Origin: Ekhidna sp.
Lineage (GTDB): Bacteria; Bacteroidota; Bacteroidia; Cytophagales; Cyclobacteriaceae
Assembly (NCBI GenBank): GCA_014323825.1
Contig: JACONI010000084.1
Location: 1 to 46,260, forward strand
Direction of reading: 5' to 3'
DNA length: 46,260 bases
Shown here one piece after another: positions 25,045 to 34,434 of the stretch. Made by a program: the position numbers and the translations under genes. Below the pieces are notes generated by a model. The model was not told the origin of the DNA. It ran no database searches and worked only from the letters and a program-made list of their open reading frames with translations. Positions within the stretch are counted from its first letter, which is position 1; each line of letters begins with the position of its first letter.

Positions 25045-25167
25045 ATGGAAATATATCTTTCAAGAAGGCAGCGACTGATAAGGAAGATCGGAAAAGGAAT
25101 GATTTTACTACCCGGAAATATGGATTTATTCGGAAGTTTTAAAGCAAACATCCATCCCTTTGTTTAA
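25045..25167 (+). pseudogene. N-terminal remnant of an M24 (Xaa-Pro peptidase/creatinase-like) gene
   Basis: A 40-codon frame reads YLSRRQRLIRKIGKG, then MILLPGN, then SFKANIHPF and a stop. This is the beginning of the aminopeptidase P N-terminal domain (RRxxL...G..LL.GN......N.hpFRQDS.F), cut off where RQDS would follow. The rest of the gene is missing; the next 150 bases hold only short frames. It lies between hyuB and the cupin gene, suggesting the operon once included a peptidase or creatinase-type hydrolase. Confidence 0.65.
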
Positions 25168-25325
25168 GGTTGTTCTTTTTTATACAAAAAAATTGTTGTA
25201 TTGGTCAAAGGAGAGATTAGAATACTATCGGAGGGAGACTTTCATTATTAGAGGCGCATGAAGAGTCATTATACAGGAATACCAAACTGATTTTTGTGAT
25301 GTTTTGAAAAAAACAAAATTAAACC

Positions 25326-25676
25326 ATGGAAATAAAGACAATAACTTATCCGAAAGAAAACGACTATTACAATAAAGAACTGATAAAACAGACCAATGAA
25401 GGAATTACAACCATTTGTGGTACCGTTTTTTTAAAAAAAGGGAGTCGAATTCCGGCCGAGGGCTTTTCAACGCATCCCTTCAATGAAATTTCTATCATTA
25501 TAAAAGGGTGTATTGAAATGCTAAATGAAGACCATAGTGTCAAAGGCTATTTAAAGGAAGGAATGGTCGTTCACATTAATGCATCCGAACCTCATGCAGG
25601 CAATGTTTTGGAAGATACAAAGCTAATATACGTCCTTAATCAATCCGATGTTTTGAAAAATGATATGGATATCTGA
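25326..25676 (+). CDS. Small cupin-domain protein
   Basis: A 116-residue single-domain cupin. The beta-barrel signature is visible as GSRIPAEGFSTHPFNEISIIIKG and later GMVVHINASEPHAGNVL, with two histidines and a glutamate placed to bind a metal. Cupins of this size act as isomerases, dioxygenases or small-ligand sensors. Its end overlaps the start of the cyclodeaminase gene by 17 bp, so it belongs to the same operon. No specific reaction can be assigned. Confidence 0.82.
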   Translation: MEIKTITYPKENDYYNKELIKQTNEGITTICGTVFLKKGSRIPAEGFSTHPFNEISIIIKGCIEMLNEDHSVKGYLKEGMVVHINASEPHAGNVLEDTKLIYVLNQSDVLKNDMDI

Positions 25677-26622
25677 TAAATTCATCAGGGAAAATATAAA
25701 TTATCCCGAGTTAATACAAGAATTAAAACTGGCCTTTAGGTATCCTGTTATTCAGAGTCCGCCAAAATCTTTGTATAACTATTCGGGAGCAGATGATGAG
25801 ACCCAAAATGCCTTTTTATTCATGCCGGCATGGGATAACAAAAAGTTTTTGGGTTCCAAACTAATCACTACTACTCCTTCAAATGCAAGTATAGGAAAGC
25901 CTTACATTCAAGGGCTTTATATCTTATTTGATGCCAATAACGGTACTCCATTGATGGGCATGGATGCCAGGTTGGCCACTGCCTTAAGAACGGCAGCCGT
26001 TTCTGCTCTTGCAGCATCATACCTTATCAACAAGAATGCAGGTTCTTTATTGATTTTAGGAAATGGAAACCTGGCTCCTTTTTTCGCCAAAGCTCATCTT
26101 TCAGTACACAATTACAAGCATATCCATATATGGGGCAGGAATTACGCTAAATCACTTACACTGGCGGAAGATCTTAAAACAGAAGGGATCATTATTAAAC
26201 CCATAAAAGATTATAGGCCCTTCTTGTCCGAAGTAGATGTGATCAGTTGTATTACAGCTTCCCGGCAACCTCTGATTGAACACCGGGACATTGGCATCGG
26301 ACAGCATTTTGATCTGGCGGGCTCTTTTACCCCTGAAATGCAGGAAGTTTCTACCGGAGTTGTCTCAGGAAGCAGTGTATTTACAGATAATCTGGATGTG
26401 ACACCAAATCATGCAGGAGAATTGGCAAAAGCCTTTTCCGAAAGTAAAATGACCGTTGAGGATATCAAAGGCGATCTGTTCTTTCTATGTTCGGATGAAC
26501 AGCCTAAAAGGCGTTCCCCAACGGAAAATACGCTTTTTAAAAGCACAGGAATGGCACTTGAGGATCTTGTAATTGCAAAAATGATATTCGAAAAATACAA
26601 TCAAAATTCAATAACAAAATAA
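25660..26622 (+). CDS. Ornithine cyclodeaminase / mu-crystallin family protein
   Basis: A 320-residue NAD(P)-dependent protein of the ornithine cyclodeaminase/mu-crystallin family. The substrate part (residues 1-110) includes GSKLITTTPSN and GMDARLATALRTAAVSALAA, where Arg and Asp are conserved. The Rossmann part begins LLILGNGNLAPFFAKAHL, a variant of the GxGxQA loop. Family members form proline from ornithine, reduce imino acids or act on opines. In this operon it may process the amino acid released from the ring-opened substrate. Start ATG overlaps the cupin gene. Confidence 0.85.
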   Translation: MIWISDKFIRENINYPELIQELKLAFRYPVIQSPPKSLYNYSGADDETQNAFLFMPAWDNKKFLGSKLITTTPSNASIGKPYIQGLYILFDANNGTPLMGMDARLATALRTAAVSALAASYLINKNAGSLLILGNGNLAPFFAKAHLSVHNYKHIHIWGRNYAKSLTLAEDLKTEGIIIKPIKDYRPFLSEVDVISCITASRQPLIEHRDIGIGQHFDLAGSFTPEMQEVSTGVVSGSSVFTDNLDVTPNHAGELAKAFSESKMTVEDIKGDLFFLCSDEQPKRRSPTENTLFKSTGMALEDLVIAKMIFEKYNQNSITK

Positions 26623-26906
26623 TGGGGAAACTCCTGGCAGGCGGCTCCTGGCTGTACGGTATTGAAAACGGACGTGACGAAAAAAGAGGGGAAAAGCCAT
26701 AAGTCTTTACTTGCAAAAAGGGACTGGGGTTTGGCTTCAAAAAGAAGAATAGGGTATGTCTCTCCGGAATTGAGATCGAATAACAAGGCTAAAAAAGACC
26801 TCAAGGATAAATTGATCTCCACGGAATACACAAAAAGCAATTACCCTGCTCATGGATAGTAGGCGGGTTATGCAGAACAGAAATTAACAATATAGCTAAT
26901 AGATAT
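26623..26906 (+). other. Intergenic stretch without a convincing gene
   Basis: A 26-codon frame (MGKLLAGGSWLYGIENG...) starts in a TAATG overlap with the cyclodeaminase stop, and a Lys-rich 65-codon frame lies at 26662-26859. Neither resembles a known family, and base composition is not clearly coding. The stretch may be eroded sequence between the cyclodeaminase and permease genes. Confidence 0.4.
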
Positions 26907-28124
26907 ATGATGGAAAACAATAATTATAATACTAAATGGTACAGTCTTGCAACTGTTTTTTTTGGAGGGATTGTCAGTGTGCCTGCCCTGCTGATTGGTA
27001 GTTCACTGATAGGTTCTTTACGATTCGAAACAGCAATTACAGCCGGCTTTATCGGGTTCACATTAGTGGTGTTTTTTATGTCACTGGTTAGCATTGCAGG
27101 GGTTGAAAAACGGAAGTCTTCCGTGTCACTGGCAGCTTCCGGTTTTGGCAAAACAGGTGCCCGTATCATTGTCGGTTTTGTTGTGGGCATGTCCACGCTT
27201 GGCTGGTTTGGTATTCAGTCTAACATAGCTGGAGCATCGTTTGCAGAAATTGTGAGAGAGACATGGGAAATTCAAATACCTGTTTGGATCAGTTCCGTAT
27301 TTTGGGGGATGATTATGAGCCTGAGTGGCGTTTTCGGTTTTAAGCTGTTAAGGTGGTTGAATTATATTGCTGTTCCGGCGATTATCCTTCTTTTAATTTA
27401 TGGCCTTTTCCTAGTGTTTCAAGAACATGACTTTGTTGAAGTATTGTCTTATGTACCGGAATCGGAGATGACACTGATCCAAGCTATCGGGCTTACCATT
27501 GGCTTTATTTCCGTTGCAATTGTCATAGCCCCGGACTACAATCGTTTTGCTGCAACAAAGAGGGATGCTGTGCTGGGTACTCTTTTAGGGGTATTGCCCT
27601 CGGCATTCCCCCTGTTAGGCATAGGCGCACTGCTTGCGATCACCCAAGAGACCCACAACATCGTTAAAATATTTTCAGACTTTGGGTTTCCCCTGTTTGC
27701 TATGACCATTTTGATCCTTGCAACCTGGACCTCCAACGTTATGAACATTTACTCCTCGGGATTAGCGTTCACTATGATGTTTGACCTTCGTAGCATTACT
27801 CGCTCTAGAGTAACCCTGATTGTCAGTATTGTAGGTTTAATTCTAGCGGCAATAGGTATCCTTGAGCATTTTATGGGTTTTATTGGTCTGCTCACGACAA
27901 CGGTTACGCCGGTTGCAGGGGTGATCATTGCTGACCATTTCCTAGTTAAAAGAAAAAATAATGAGGAAAAGGCCTTTAACTGGAGAGGGACTGTCAGTTG
28001 GGGCAGCGGAGTACTTATTATGTTTGTGATGGACCTTTCCGTTAAATATATGTTGGGCATAGTAGTTTCTGCACTTGTTTACTATGCACTATCCGCATCA
28101 ATAAAATCCGGGCACTCCGAATGA
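26907..28124 (+). CDS. NCS1 / cytosine permease-like transporter
   Basis: A 405-residue integral membrane protein with about twelve hydrophobic segments. Family features include WYSLATVFFGGIVSVPALLIG in the first helix, GWFGIQSNIAGASF, and APDYNRFAATKRDAVLGT, typical of CodB-like members of the nucleobase-cation-symport-1 family. These import cytosine, hydantoins, allantoin or other ring compounds with a cation. Placed last in the hydantoin locus, it is the likely inner-membrane step after the TonB receptor. Substrate is inferred, not read directly. Confidence 0.9.
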   Translation: MMENNNYNTKWYSLATVFFGGIVSVPALLIGSSLIGSLRFETAITAGFIGFTLVVFFMSLVSIAGVEKRKSSVSLAASGFGKTGARIIVGFVVGMSTLGWFGIQSNIAGASFAEIVRETWEIQIPVWISSVFWGMIMSLSGVFGFKLLRWLNYIAVPAIILLLIYGLFLVFQEHDFVEVLSYVPESEMTLIQAIGLTIGFISVAIVIAPDYNRFAATKRDAVLGTLLGVLPSAFPLLGIGALLAITQETHNIVKIFSDFGFPLFAMTILILATWTSNVMNIYSSGLAFTMMFDLRSITRSRVTLIVSIVGLILAAIGILEHFMGFIGLLTTTVTPVAGVIIADHFLVKRKNNEEKAFNWRGTVSWGSGVLIMFVMDLSVKYMLGIVVSALVYYALSASIKSGHSE

Positions 28125-28181
28125 TCTTCATCTTCGGCTGCCTTCCCCCCTAAGCAAACTATCGGGGACATTTTAATTCTT

Positions 28182-29146
28182 TCATACACATTCATTCTTT
28201 AAAATTTCGTTGATTTGATCCGTCTCAATTAAAAAACCGTCATGTCCGTAAAGGCTGGTTACCTGGCGGTAAGAACCATTTTGTGTAGAATCGGCAATCA
28301 TCTTTTGCTCTTGATTTGGAAAAAGAATATCCGAATCAACGCCTATGGCAAAGACTTTTGACTCTATTCTTTCCAGTGCATTGCTGATCGATTGAAAATG
28401 CCTTCCTACATTGTGGCTGTCCATCGTCCTTGACAAAGCATAGTAACTGTAAGCCGAAAACCGTTTATTTAATTTCTCCCCCTGATACACCTGATAAGAA
28501 GAAGCCGAAAAATTTTCCGTGCGTCCATCCGTATCACGCTGGGTTTTATCATAAGTCGCATAGTGACGATACGAAAGCATTGCAATAGCTCTCGCCGTTT
28601 CGATCCCTTTTCTTGGATCAAGTCGCAGTGCCATCCTTTGTGTTTCATTAAAGGCGATAGCCCAGGGGGAGTGGATAGCGTTAGTTGCAATAGGAACAAT
28701 CGTTTTAAAAAGGGCCGGTTCTTGCACTGCCCACTCCAGTAGTATCTGGCCGCCCATCGAGCCGCCTATACCCAGCTGAATATGACCGATTTCCAGGTGG
28801 TTTTTCAGTTTTCTAAAGCCTTTAACAATATCATGAATGGATATCAATGGAAACTCATAGCTTGTTGGTTCCGTACTTCCATAGCATGATCCAATCATAT
28901 TAGCACAAATGATAAAATGCCTTTCAGGATTAATGAAGCCACTTCCCCCCACAAGTCCTTCCCACCACTCTATGGGGTCGCTGTTTCCGGTCAGGGCATG
29001 AAACACCCAAATGACATTTGACTTTTCATCGTTCAATTCACCATAGGTTGTGTATTGGATTCTAAAATCCCGAAGAGTGTCACCGCTCTCCAGGATCAAT
29101 GGCTCCTCCTCCGTATAACAGACCGAATTAAACTTGAGCGGTGTCA

Positions 29147-29147
<1 letters not shown>
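28182..29147 (-). CDS. metX: Homoserine O-acetyltransferase family protein
   Basis: A 321-residue alpha/beta hydrolase-fold enzyme that acylates homoserine for methionine synthesis. The nucleophile is Ser130 in IGGSMGGQILLEW; the acid and base are in GVDSDILFP and GHDGFLIE. Motifs HALTGNSDP and IGSCYGSTEP are typical of MetX. The ATG at 29147 overlaps the stop of the metY remnant by one base (TGATG), showing the genes were translationally coupled. Expression is expected to be under the SAM riboswitch upstream. The enzyme is intact while its usual sulfhydrylase partner is not. Confidence 0.94.
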
Positions 29148-29392
<245 letters not shown>

Positions 29393-29426
29393 TTATCATA
29401 TTAAAAAATAGGTTTACCTCATGTAA

Positions 29427-29445
29427 CCAAGTGAAAGACACTTGG
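29427..29445 (-). other. Hairpin in the metYX leader
   Basis: CCAAGTG-TCTTT-CACTTGG is a perfect 7-bp stem with a 5-base loop, 70 bases before the metY start and after the Cys-ended short ORF. It lacks an immediate U run, so it may be a structural or attenuator element rather than a simple terminator. Confidence 0.4.
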
Positions 29446-29519
29446 AACAGATAAGATTTCATCAGGACGGAATACGCCTCCTTTAAGATGCTTTCAAACC
29501 TTTAATGGACGAATGAGGG

Positions 29520-29621
29520 TTAAAAACAACAACACTCTCCCGCATTAGCGTAATAAATAAACGAAGACTTTCGGGTTAAAAAATCCGAATAAGTAACACT
29601 TTTGATATATGTGTTTTTCAT
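29520..29621 (-). CDS. Short leader-peptide ORF ending Cys-Cys-Cys-Phe
   Basis: A 33-codon frame in the leader between the SAM riboswitch and metY. It begins MKNTYIKSVTYSDF and ends with three tandem TGT codons, one TTT and a TAA stop. A run of Cys codons just before the stop of a short ORF upstream of sulfur-assimilation genes is the layout of a translational attenuator sensing charged tRNA-Cys. This reading is inference; the ORF is too short for its composition to prove it is translated. Confidence 0.5.
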   Translation of the reverse strand: MKNTYIKSVTYSDFLTRKSSFIYYANAGECCCF

Positions 29622-29630
29622 AATAATTAA

Positions 29631-29717
29631 TTTATCATTCAGGAATTAGCACCATTTCTGATTTTCAGAGGGTTGCTAGCGCATCCTAGAGCCTGTCTCT
29701 CGGCGCTTCTTTATAAA
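29631..29717 (-). ncRNA. SAM-I (S-box) riboswitch
   Basis: The minus-strand RNA has the conserved core in order: AAAGAAGCGCCGAGAGACAG, GGCTC, the GCAACC segment, and GGTGCTAATTCC, closed by complementary ends TTTAT and ATAAA. This matches the SAM-I aptamer, which binds S-adenosylmethionine and lowers expression of methionine genes. It lies in the leader of the metY remnant and metX, about 18 bases after the predicted transcription start. Confidence 0.9.
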
Positions 29718-29741
29718 TCAATTTAACTTGATTTGATGGTG

Positions 29742-29773
29742 CAAATGTAGAAAAGGATTTTTAGTTTCACAAA
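29742..29773 (-). promoter_or_regulatory. Bacteroidota-type promoter of the metYX operon
   Basis: On the minus strand TTTG (29773-29770) and TACATTTG (29749-29742) are separated by exactly 20 bases, matching the TTTG-N19/20-TAnnTTTG consensus. Transcription would start about 29735 and enter the riboswitch directly. This is the best-formed promoter in the window. Confidence 0.7.
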
Positions 29774-29917
29774 AAATTAGAAATAAAAAGTTAATTCAAA
29801 TAAATAACTTATACTAACAGTTAATCAGTGACCTAATTTTTTGTGTTACAAACTTATAAATCATATCCCTGATCTGCTGTAAAATGATTTTTATATTTTA
29901 GGAATAATTTTTGAACT

Positions 29918-32092
29918 ATGGCCAAGACAATAATAGTATCTAATCGACTACCTGTTAAAATCAGGAAAGAAGGGAATAAGCTGGTTTACCTTCCAAGTGA
30001 AGGGGGCTTAGCTACCGGACTCGGATCTATTTATAAAGAAGGAGATAATGTTTGGGTTGGCTGGCCCGGATTAGCTGTCACTAAAACCAAGGAGAAGAAT
30101 GACATAAAACATCATTTGAAAGAGGAGAATATGAGTCCGGTTTTTCTTAGTGCACAGGAAATTAATGACTTTTATGAAGGATTTAGTAATGAAACGCTCT
30201 GGCCTAATTTTCATTATTTCAATCAATACACAGTATACGATGAGAACCTTTGGGCAGCCTACCAAAAAGTAAACATGAAGTTTGCCAAGGCTATTGAAAA
30301 AGTACTGGAAGATGGAGATACTCTCTGGGTTCATGACTATCAACTTCTTTTACTTCCTCAAATGGTACGTGAGATCAAGGAAAATACAAGCATTGGCTTT
30401 TTCCTTCATATCCCATTCCCATCCTACGAATCATTCAGATTATTACCGTGGAGGCGAGAGTTACTTAACGGAATGATGGGGGCCGATTTTCTTGGCTTTC
30501 ATACCTATGATGATATGCGGCACTTCCTGTCAAGTGTCAATAGGCTGGCGGGTATCGGTAACACCAACGGTCAGATCACCGTAGGCAATCGGCCGGTTCT
30601 TGCCGATGCTCTTCCAATGGGGATTGATTACGATAAATATTCAAGATGTGCATCACTATCGGATACCTTAGACAGGGAGGTGCAATATAGGACCTCACTT
30701 GGCAATGTGAAGTTGATTTTAACGATAGATCGATTAGATTATTCTAAAGGAATACCTCAGCGACTTTTAGCTTTTGAGCGATTTTTAGAGGAAAATGAAG
30801 ACTTTCTCGGAAAGGTATCCATGTTGATGGTAGTGGTACCCTCAAGGGATACAGTCCCAAAATATGCTCAACTCAAGCAAGAAATTGACCTATTGGTTGG
30901 AAGAATTAATGGTCGATTTGGTCGTATGAGCTGGACTCCGATACATTATTTCTACCGAAGTTTCCCATTGAATGCGCTGAGTGCTTTCTATCGAATGGCT
31001 CATGTGGCTTTGGTATCTCCCCTGCGTGACGGAATGAATCTGGTATGTAAAGAATTTATCGCAAGTAAACTAGACAAGAAGGGGGTATTGATACTCAGTG
31101 AAATGGCAGGGGCTTCCAAAGAGCTATCGGATGCGATCCTCATTAATCCTCATGACATTATTCAGATGGTAGCAGCACTAAAGGAGGCATTAACGATGCC
31201 TGAGGCCGAGCAGAAGCGAAGAATGGAAATCATGCAAGACTCCTTGAAGCGATATAACATCCATGCGTGGGTCAGTTTATTCATGAAGCGGCTAGAGTTT
31301 ATCAAAAGGGAACAAACACATCTTCAAACAAAGCCTCTTGATGATTCAGTTAAGGAAAGACTTTTTGCAAACTATGAGAAAGCAGACAATCGAATCATTT
31401 TTCTTGATTATGATGGAACACTTGTAGGGTTTCATTCTAATCCGGCTGATTCAAGACCGGATAAAGAGCTAAAAGGAATTTTGAAGAAACTTACTTTGGA
31501 TCCTAAGAATAAAGTGGTAATCATTAGCGGAAGGGGAAGAGCCACTTTGGAAGAATGGATGAATAATTACAATATTAATATCATTGCAGAACACGGAGTA
31601 TGGTATAAAAGGCCAAATGAAGAATGGCGGCAATTCAGAGAAATGGATACTTCATGGCATCCGGAGTTTTTGAATGTTTTGGAAATGTATGTTGACCGAA
31701 CTCCGGGATCGTTTGTTGAGAAAAAAGACTACTCTTTGGTGTGGCATTATCGAAAGGTTGAGACAGGCTTGGGAGAGATAAGAACTCGAGAGCTTACCAG
31801 CCGATTAAAGTATATTTCATCCGAAAAGGATATCCAGATAATGGAAGGTAACAAGGTGATTGAGATTAAAAACTCTCATGTAAACAAAGGATCTATAGCT
31901 GCCGAATGGATGAAGCAAGATAAGTACGACTTTTACATGGCTTGCGGTGATGATCGCACCGATGAGGATACCTTTAAAGTAATGCCGAAGTCGGCGTTTA
32001 CTATCAAGATCGGATCGTCTTCATCAGCTGCCAGCTATAGGGTTAAAAATCACGAGGATGTTCGTAAGTTGCTCAAATCAATTATCAATTAA
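29918..32092 (+). CDS. otsA-otsB: Bifunctional trehalose-6-phosphate synthase/phosphatase
   Basis: A 724-residue fusion. Residues 1-470 are a GT20 trehalose-6-phosphate synthase ([68 protein letters not shown]). From about 490 a HAD-type phosphatase follows, with [13 protein letters not shown] as the nucleophile motif and [12 protein letters not shown] near the end. It should make trehalose from UDP-glucose and glucose 6-phosphate in one polypeptide, mainly for osmotic or desiccation stress. The gene is convergent with a GH15 hydrolase, their ends overlapping by 15 bp. Confidence 0.96.
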   Translation: MAKTIIVSNRLPVKIRKEGNKLVYLPSEGGLATGLGSIYKEGDNVWVGWPGLAVTKTKEKNDIKHHLKEENMSPVFLSAQEINDFYEGFSNETLWPNFHYFNQYTVYDENLWAAYQKVNMKFAKAIEKVLEDGDTLWVHDYQLLLLPQMVREIKENTSIGFFLHIPFPSYESFRLLPWRRELLNGMMGADFLGFHTYDDMRHFLSSVNRLAGIGNTNGQITVGNRPVLADALPMGIDYDKYSRCASLSDTLDREVQYRTSLGNVKLILTIDRLDYSKGIPQRLLAFERFLEENEDFLGKVSMLMVVVPSRDTVPKYAQLKQEIDLLVGRINGRFGRMSWTPIHYFYRSFPLNALSAFYRMAHVALVSPLRDGMNLVCKEFIASKLDKKGVLILSEMAGASKELSDAILINPHDIIQMVAALKEALTMPEAEQKRRMEIMQDSLKRYNIHAWVSLFMKRLEFIKREQTHLQTKPLDDSVKERLFANYEKADNRIIFLDYDGTLVGFHSNPADSRPDKELKGILKKLTLDPKNKVVIISGRGRATLEEWMNNYNINIIAEHGVWYKRPNEEWRQFREMDTSWHPEFLNVLEMYVDRTPGSFVEKKDYSLVWHYRKVETGLGEIRTRELTSRLKYISSEKDIQIMEGNKVIEIKNSHVNKGSIAAEWMKQDKYDFYMACGDDRTDEDTFKVMPKSAFTIKIGSSSSAASYRVKNHEDVRKLLKSIIN

Positions 32093-33871
32093 GAAATCAG
32101 GCTGATCTAATTTTCTGGAAATCCTACTGGCGGCATTAAGGAGACCTACATGACTGTAGGCTTGTGGAAAATTCCCCCACATACTTCCATCCTCGGCTTT
32201 AACGTCCTCGCTAAGCAATCCCACATGGTTGCTATAGGACACGAGGTTTTCAAAATACTTGATTGCGTCATCCAGCCTGCCTACGCAGGCAAGTGCTTCC
32301 ACATACCAAAATGCGCAAATCAAAAAAGTGGTCTCAGGTTCGCCAAAATCATCTGTATGCTTATATCGGTAAAAAAGTCCGTTTCCGGCGTGAAGTTCCT
32401 TCTCAAGTGCTATGAGATGATCTTTGGCGATATCGGAATTATGAGGAAGGTAATTCATCATAATCAACTGTAGCGTACTTGCATCCATCCTGTCAACACC
32501 TACAGCCTGGGCATATCCTTTTTTAGCTTTTACGAAGCACCTGGAGATCATCCCCTCTGATCTTTTCTTGAGCTTGATTGCGAGTTCTCCTATTTTCTCA
32601 TTCTCTAAAACCCGGGCAATCTGAATACCTGCACAACTGCCGGCCCAATGAAACAAGTAGGTATAGCAGTGGTACTGCGCCAGGTTTCTAAATTCCCACA
32701 GACCCGCATCTTTCTCATCAAAAGTTCGCTCTATCATTTTCAGTGTCTTAAAAATAAGTTCCGAAGCATCAAATCGCTCGCTGAAGATGATTCTTCTGTC
32801 ACTGTAGAGCGGAAGGAGTGAAATTAAGACTTGGCCATAAACATCATTTTGAATATGGGTGTATGCATCATTTCCAACCCTTACAGGCTGATTATCCTCA
32901 TAGCCTCTGAGCGGTATCTCAATTTCTTCCAGCAGCTTTTTACCCGTAATTCCATACAATGGCTGATATCGATCTTCTTCCTCAATCGTGGTATTTAAGA
33001 TGTAATGAAAATAGGATTCCAACTCATCAAAATGGCCGATAGTATTGAAGGCATTCAGCGTGTAAAATGTATCCCTCATCCAGCAAAATCGGTAATCCCA
33101 GTTTCGGGTACTTCCCGGGCTCTCCGGAAGACTGGTGGTTGTCGCTGCGATAATGGCTCCCGTATCTTCGTATTGATGTATTTTCAAAATCAGGGCCGAT
33201 CTAATTCCTTCCCGCTGGAAGAAATTTCCAAAACGGGAAGACTTTACCCAATTTCTCCAATAGGTCATTGTTTTAGTTAAAAAAATTTCTGCCGTTTCTT
33301 TTAGTCCCGCTTCCAATGGCGGCCCCCAAGTGAGTACCAGATATTTTGTTTCGTTTAGAACGAAATTCTCCTGATTTAGAAGGTAAGACAATGAAATGTT
33401 TGTTGTTAGTCTGACATTTGACTCTAGCCCAAGAAACCTTAAATGATTGCTCCCAAAACTTGTATCCGGTGTTGTTTCACCATAGTCTCCTTTTGGGTTA
33501 CATTTCACGATGATTTTGGGATTCCCCTCTACTAATTCAATTTTTCTGAAAAGCATAAGAGGCTTATAAAACCGATCATACTGCAAAAACCTGGGTGCAA
33601 AATCAGTCACCCGAAACACTCCGTCAGCGGCTTTAATTTCTGTGATTAGAATATTTGTATTTTCTATGTAAGATTGTGAAGAGTGTTTAATCCCCTCAAT
33701 CGGCTTAATGGAAAATTCCCCGCCTTTTTCTTCATCCAGCATCCCGCCGAAAATAAAACTACTGTCAAACCGTGGCCAGCACATCCAGGATATATTAGTA
33801 TCCGTGTGAATATGAGCAGTGTAGGCACAGTTTCCAATTACACCATAATCATAGGAATGTCTGTTTTTCAT
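32078..33871 (-). CDS. Glycoside hydrolase family 15 protein (trehalase/glucoamylase-like)
   Basis: A 597-residue cytoplasmic protein of the GH15 family. The N-terminal beta domain begins YDYGVIGNCAYTAHIH and WMCWPRFDSSFIFGGML; the (alpha/alpha)6 barrel contains RNWDYRFCWMRDTFYTLNAF, GNDAYTHIQNDVYG and GSMWGNFPQAYSHVGLLNAA. The family includes glucoamylases, glucodextranases and bacterial trehalases. Convergent with a trehalose synthase/phosphatase gene, trehalose or a related alpha-glucoside is a likely substrate. The ATG at 33871 gives the usual N-terminus (MKNRHSYDYG); a longer in-frame start at 33913 adds 14 unlike residues. Confidence 0.9.
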   Translation of the reverse strand: MKNRHSYDYGVIGNCAYTAHIHTDTNISWMCWPRFDSSFIFGGMLDEEKGGEFSIKPIEGIKHSSQSYIENTNILITEIKAADGVFRVTDFAPRFLQYDRFYKPLMLFRKIELVEGNPKIIVKCNPKGDYGETTPDTSFGSNHLRFLGLESNVRLTTNISLSYLLNQENFVLNETKYLVLTWGPPLEAGLKETAEIFLTKTMTYWRNWVKSSRFGNFFQREGIRSALILKIHQYEDTGAIIAATTTSLPESPGSTRNWDYRFCWMRDTFYTLNAFNTIGHFDELESYFHYILNTTIEEEDRYQPLYGITGKKLLEEIEIPLRGYEDNQPVRVGNDAYTHIQNDVYGQVLISLLPLYSDRRIIFSERFDASELIFKTLKMIERTFDEKDAGLWEFRNLAQYHCYTYLFHWAGSCAGIQIARVLENEKIGELAIKLKKRSEGMISRCFVKAKKGYAQAVGVDRMDASTLQLIMMNYLPHNSDIAKDHLIALEKELHAGNGLFYRYKHTDDFGEPETTFLICAFWYVEALACVGRLDDAIKYFENLVSYSNHVGLLSEDVKAEDGSMWGNFPQAYSHVGLLNAASRISRKLDQPDFLIDN

Positions 33872-33999
33872 TGAAGATTTTTTATTTAGAGCAGTGAAAG
33901 TACTACCTGACAATATCTTGTAATACCATGCAATGGTAATTATTTTTATTCAAACGTAAAGTGGTGAAAGCGATGAGGAAGAGCAGCACCCTGCTAAGA

Positions 34000-34032
34000 A
34001 ACTTTTGGGAAGTTTGAAACTTCCCAAAAGTT
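34000..34032. repeat. 33-nt perfect palindrome
   Basis: AACTTTTGGGAAGTTT and its exact inverse are separated by a single G, giving a 16-bp perfect stem. It lies between the GH15 gene and the wrecked surface gene and could end the latter's transcripts or be a REP-like element. The rest of 33872-34190 holds a GTAGA/TCTAC inverted repeat near 34100 and a half copy of the 2556-2586 element. Confidence 0.75.
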
Positions 34033-34434
34033 AATTATTTGCCGCTAACCTCAAGGTCAAAGCTATCTTTGGGAAGAACTATGCAGCCCCAAATCTAAAC
34101 GTAGACTGCTTCTACGCTTTGCTATAGTCGTTTATTTAAACCTTCAAGGTTTCTATTATCACCATGAAGAAATATCCGTCATGCACCCCCCTACTTCGGC
34201 AATCTGTAAGCATAGATTTTGGCATTCCCGCCATCTGTCACCCACATAGTCGTCCCGTCCGACCAGAGGCCTCTAGGGCTGTATTGCCCGCAGATACAAG
34301 GCTGTTAATCTCCTTAGCTTTATCCCACTCACCCGAATCAATGACATTCGTAACATAAATCGTGATGTCTCCCATGCCTGCCAGTGTCCCGTCCGACACG
34401 CTTATTGAGAGGGTATAAATTTGCGAAGGTGTAT

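Noticed and set aside
25168..25325. Possible second cupin or M24 C-terminal remnant (frames with KGEIRILSEGDF and RNTKLIFVM)
   Set aside because: The likeness is short and spread over two frames; not enough to call a gene fragment.
26662..26859. 65-codon Lys-rich frame between the cyclodeaminase and permease genes
   Set aside because: No recognisable domain and no sign of selection; reported only as an intergenic stretch.
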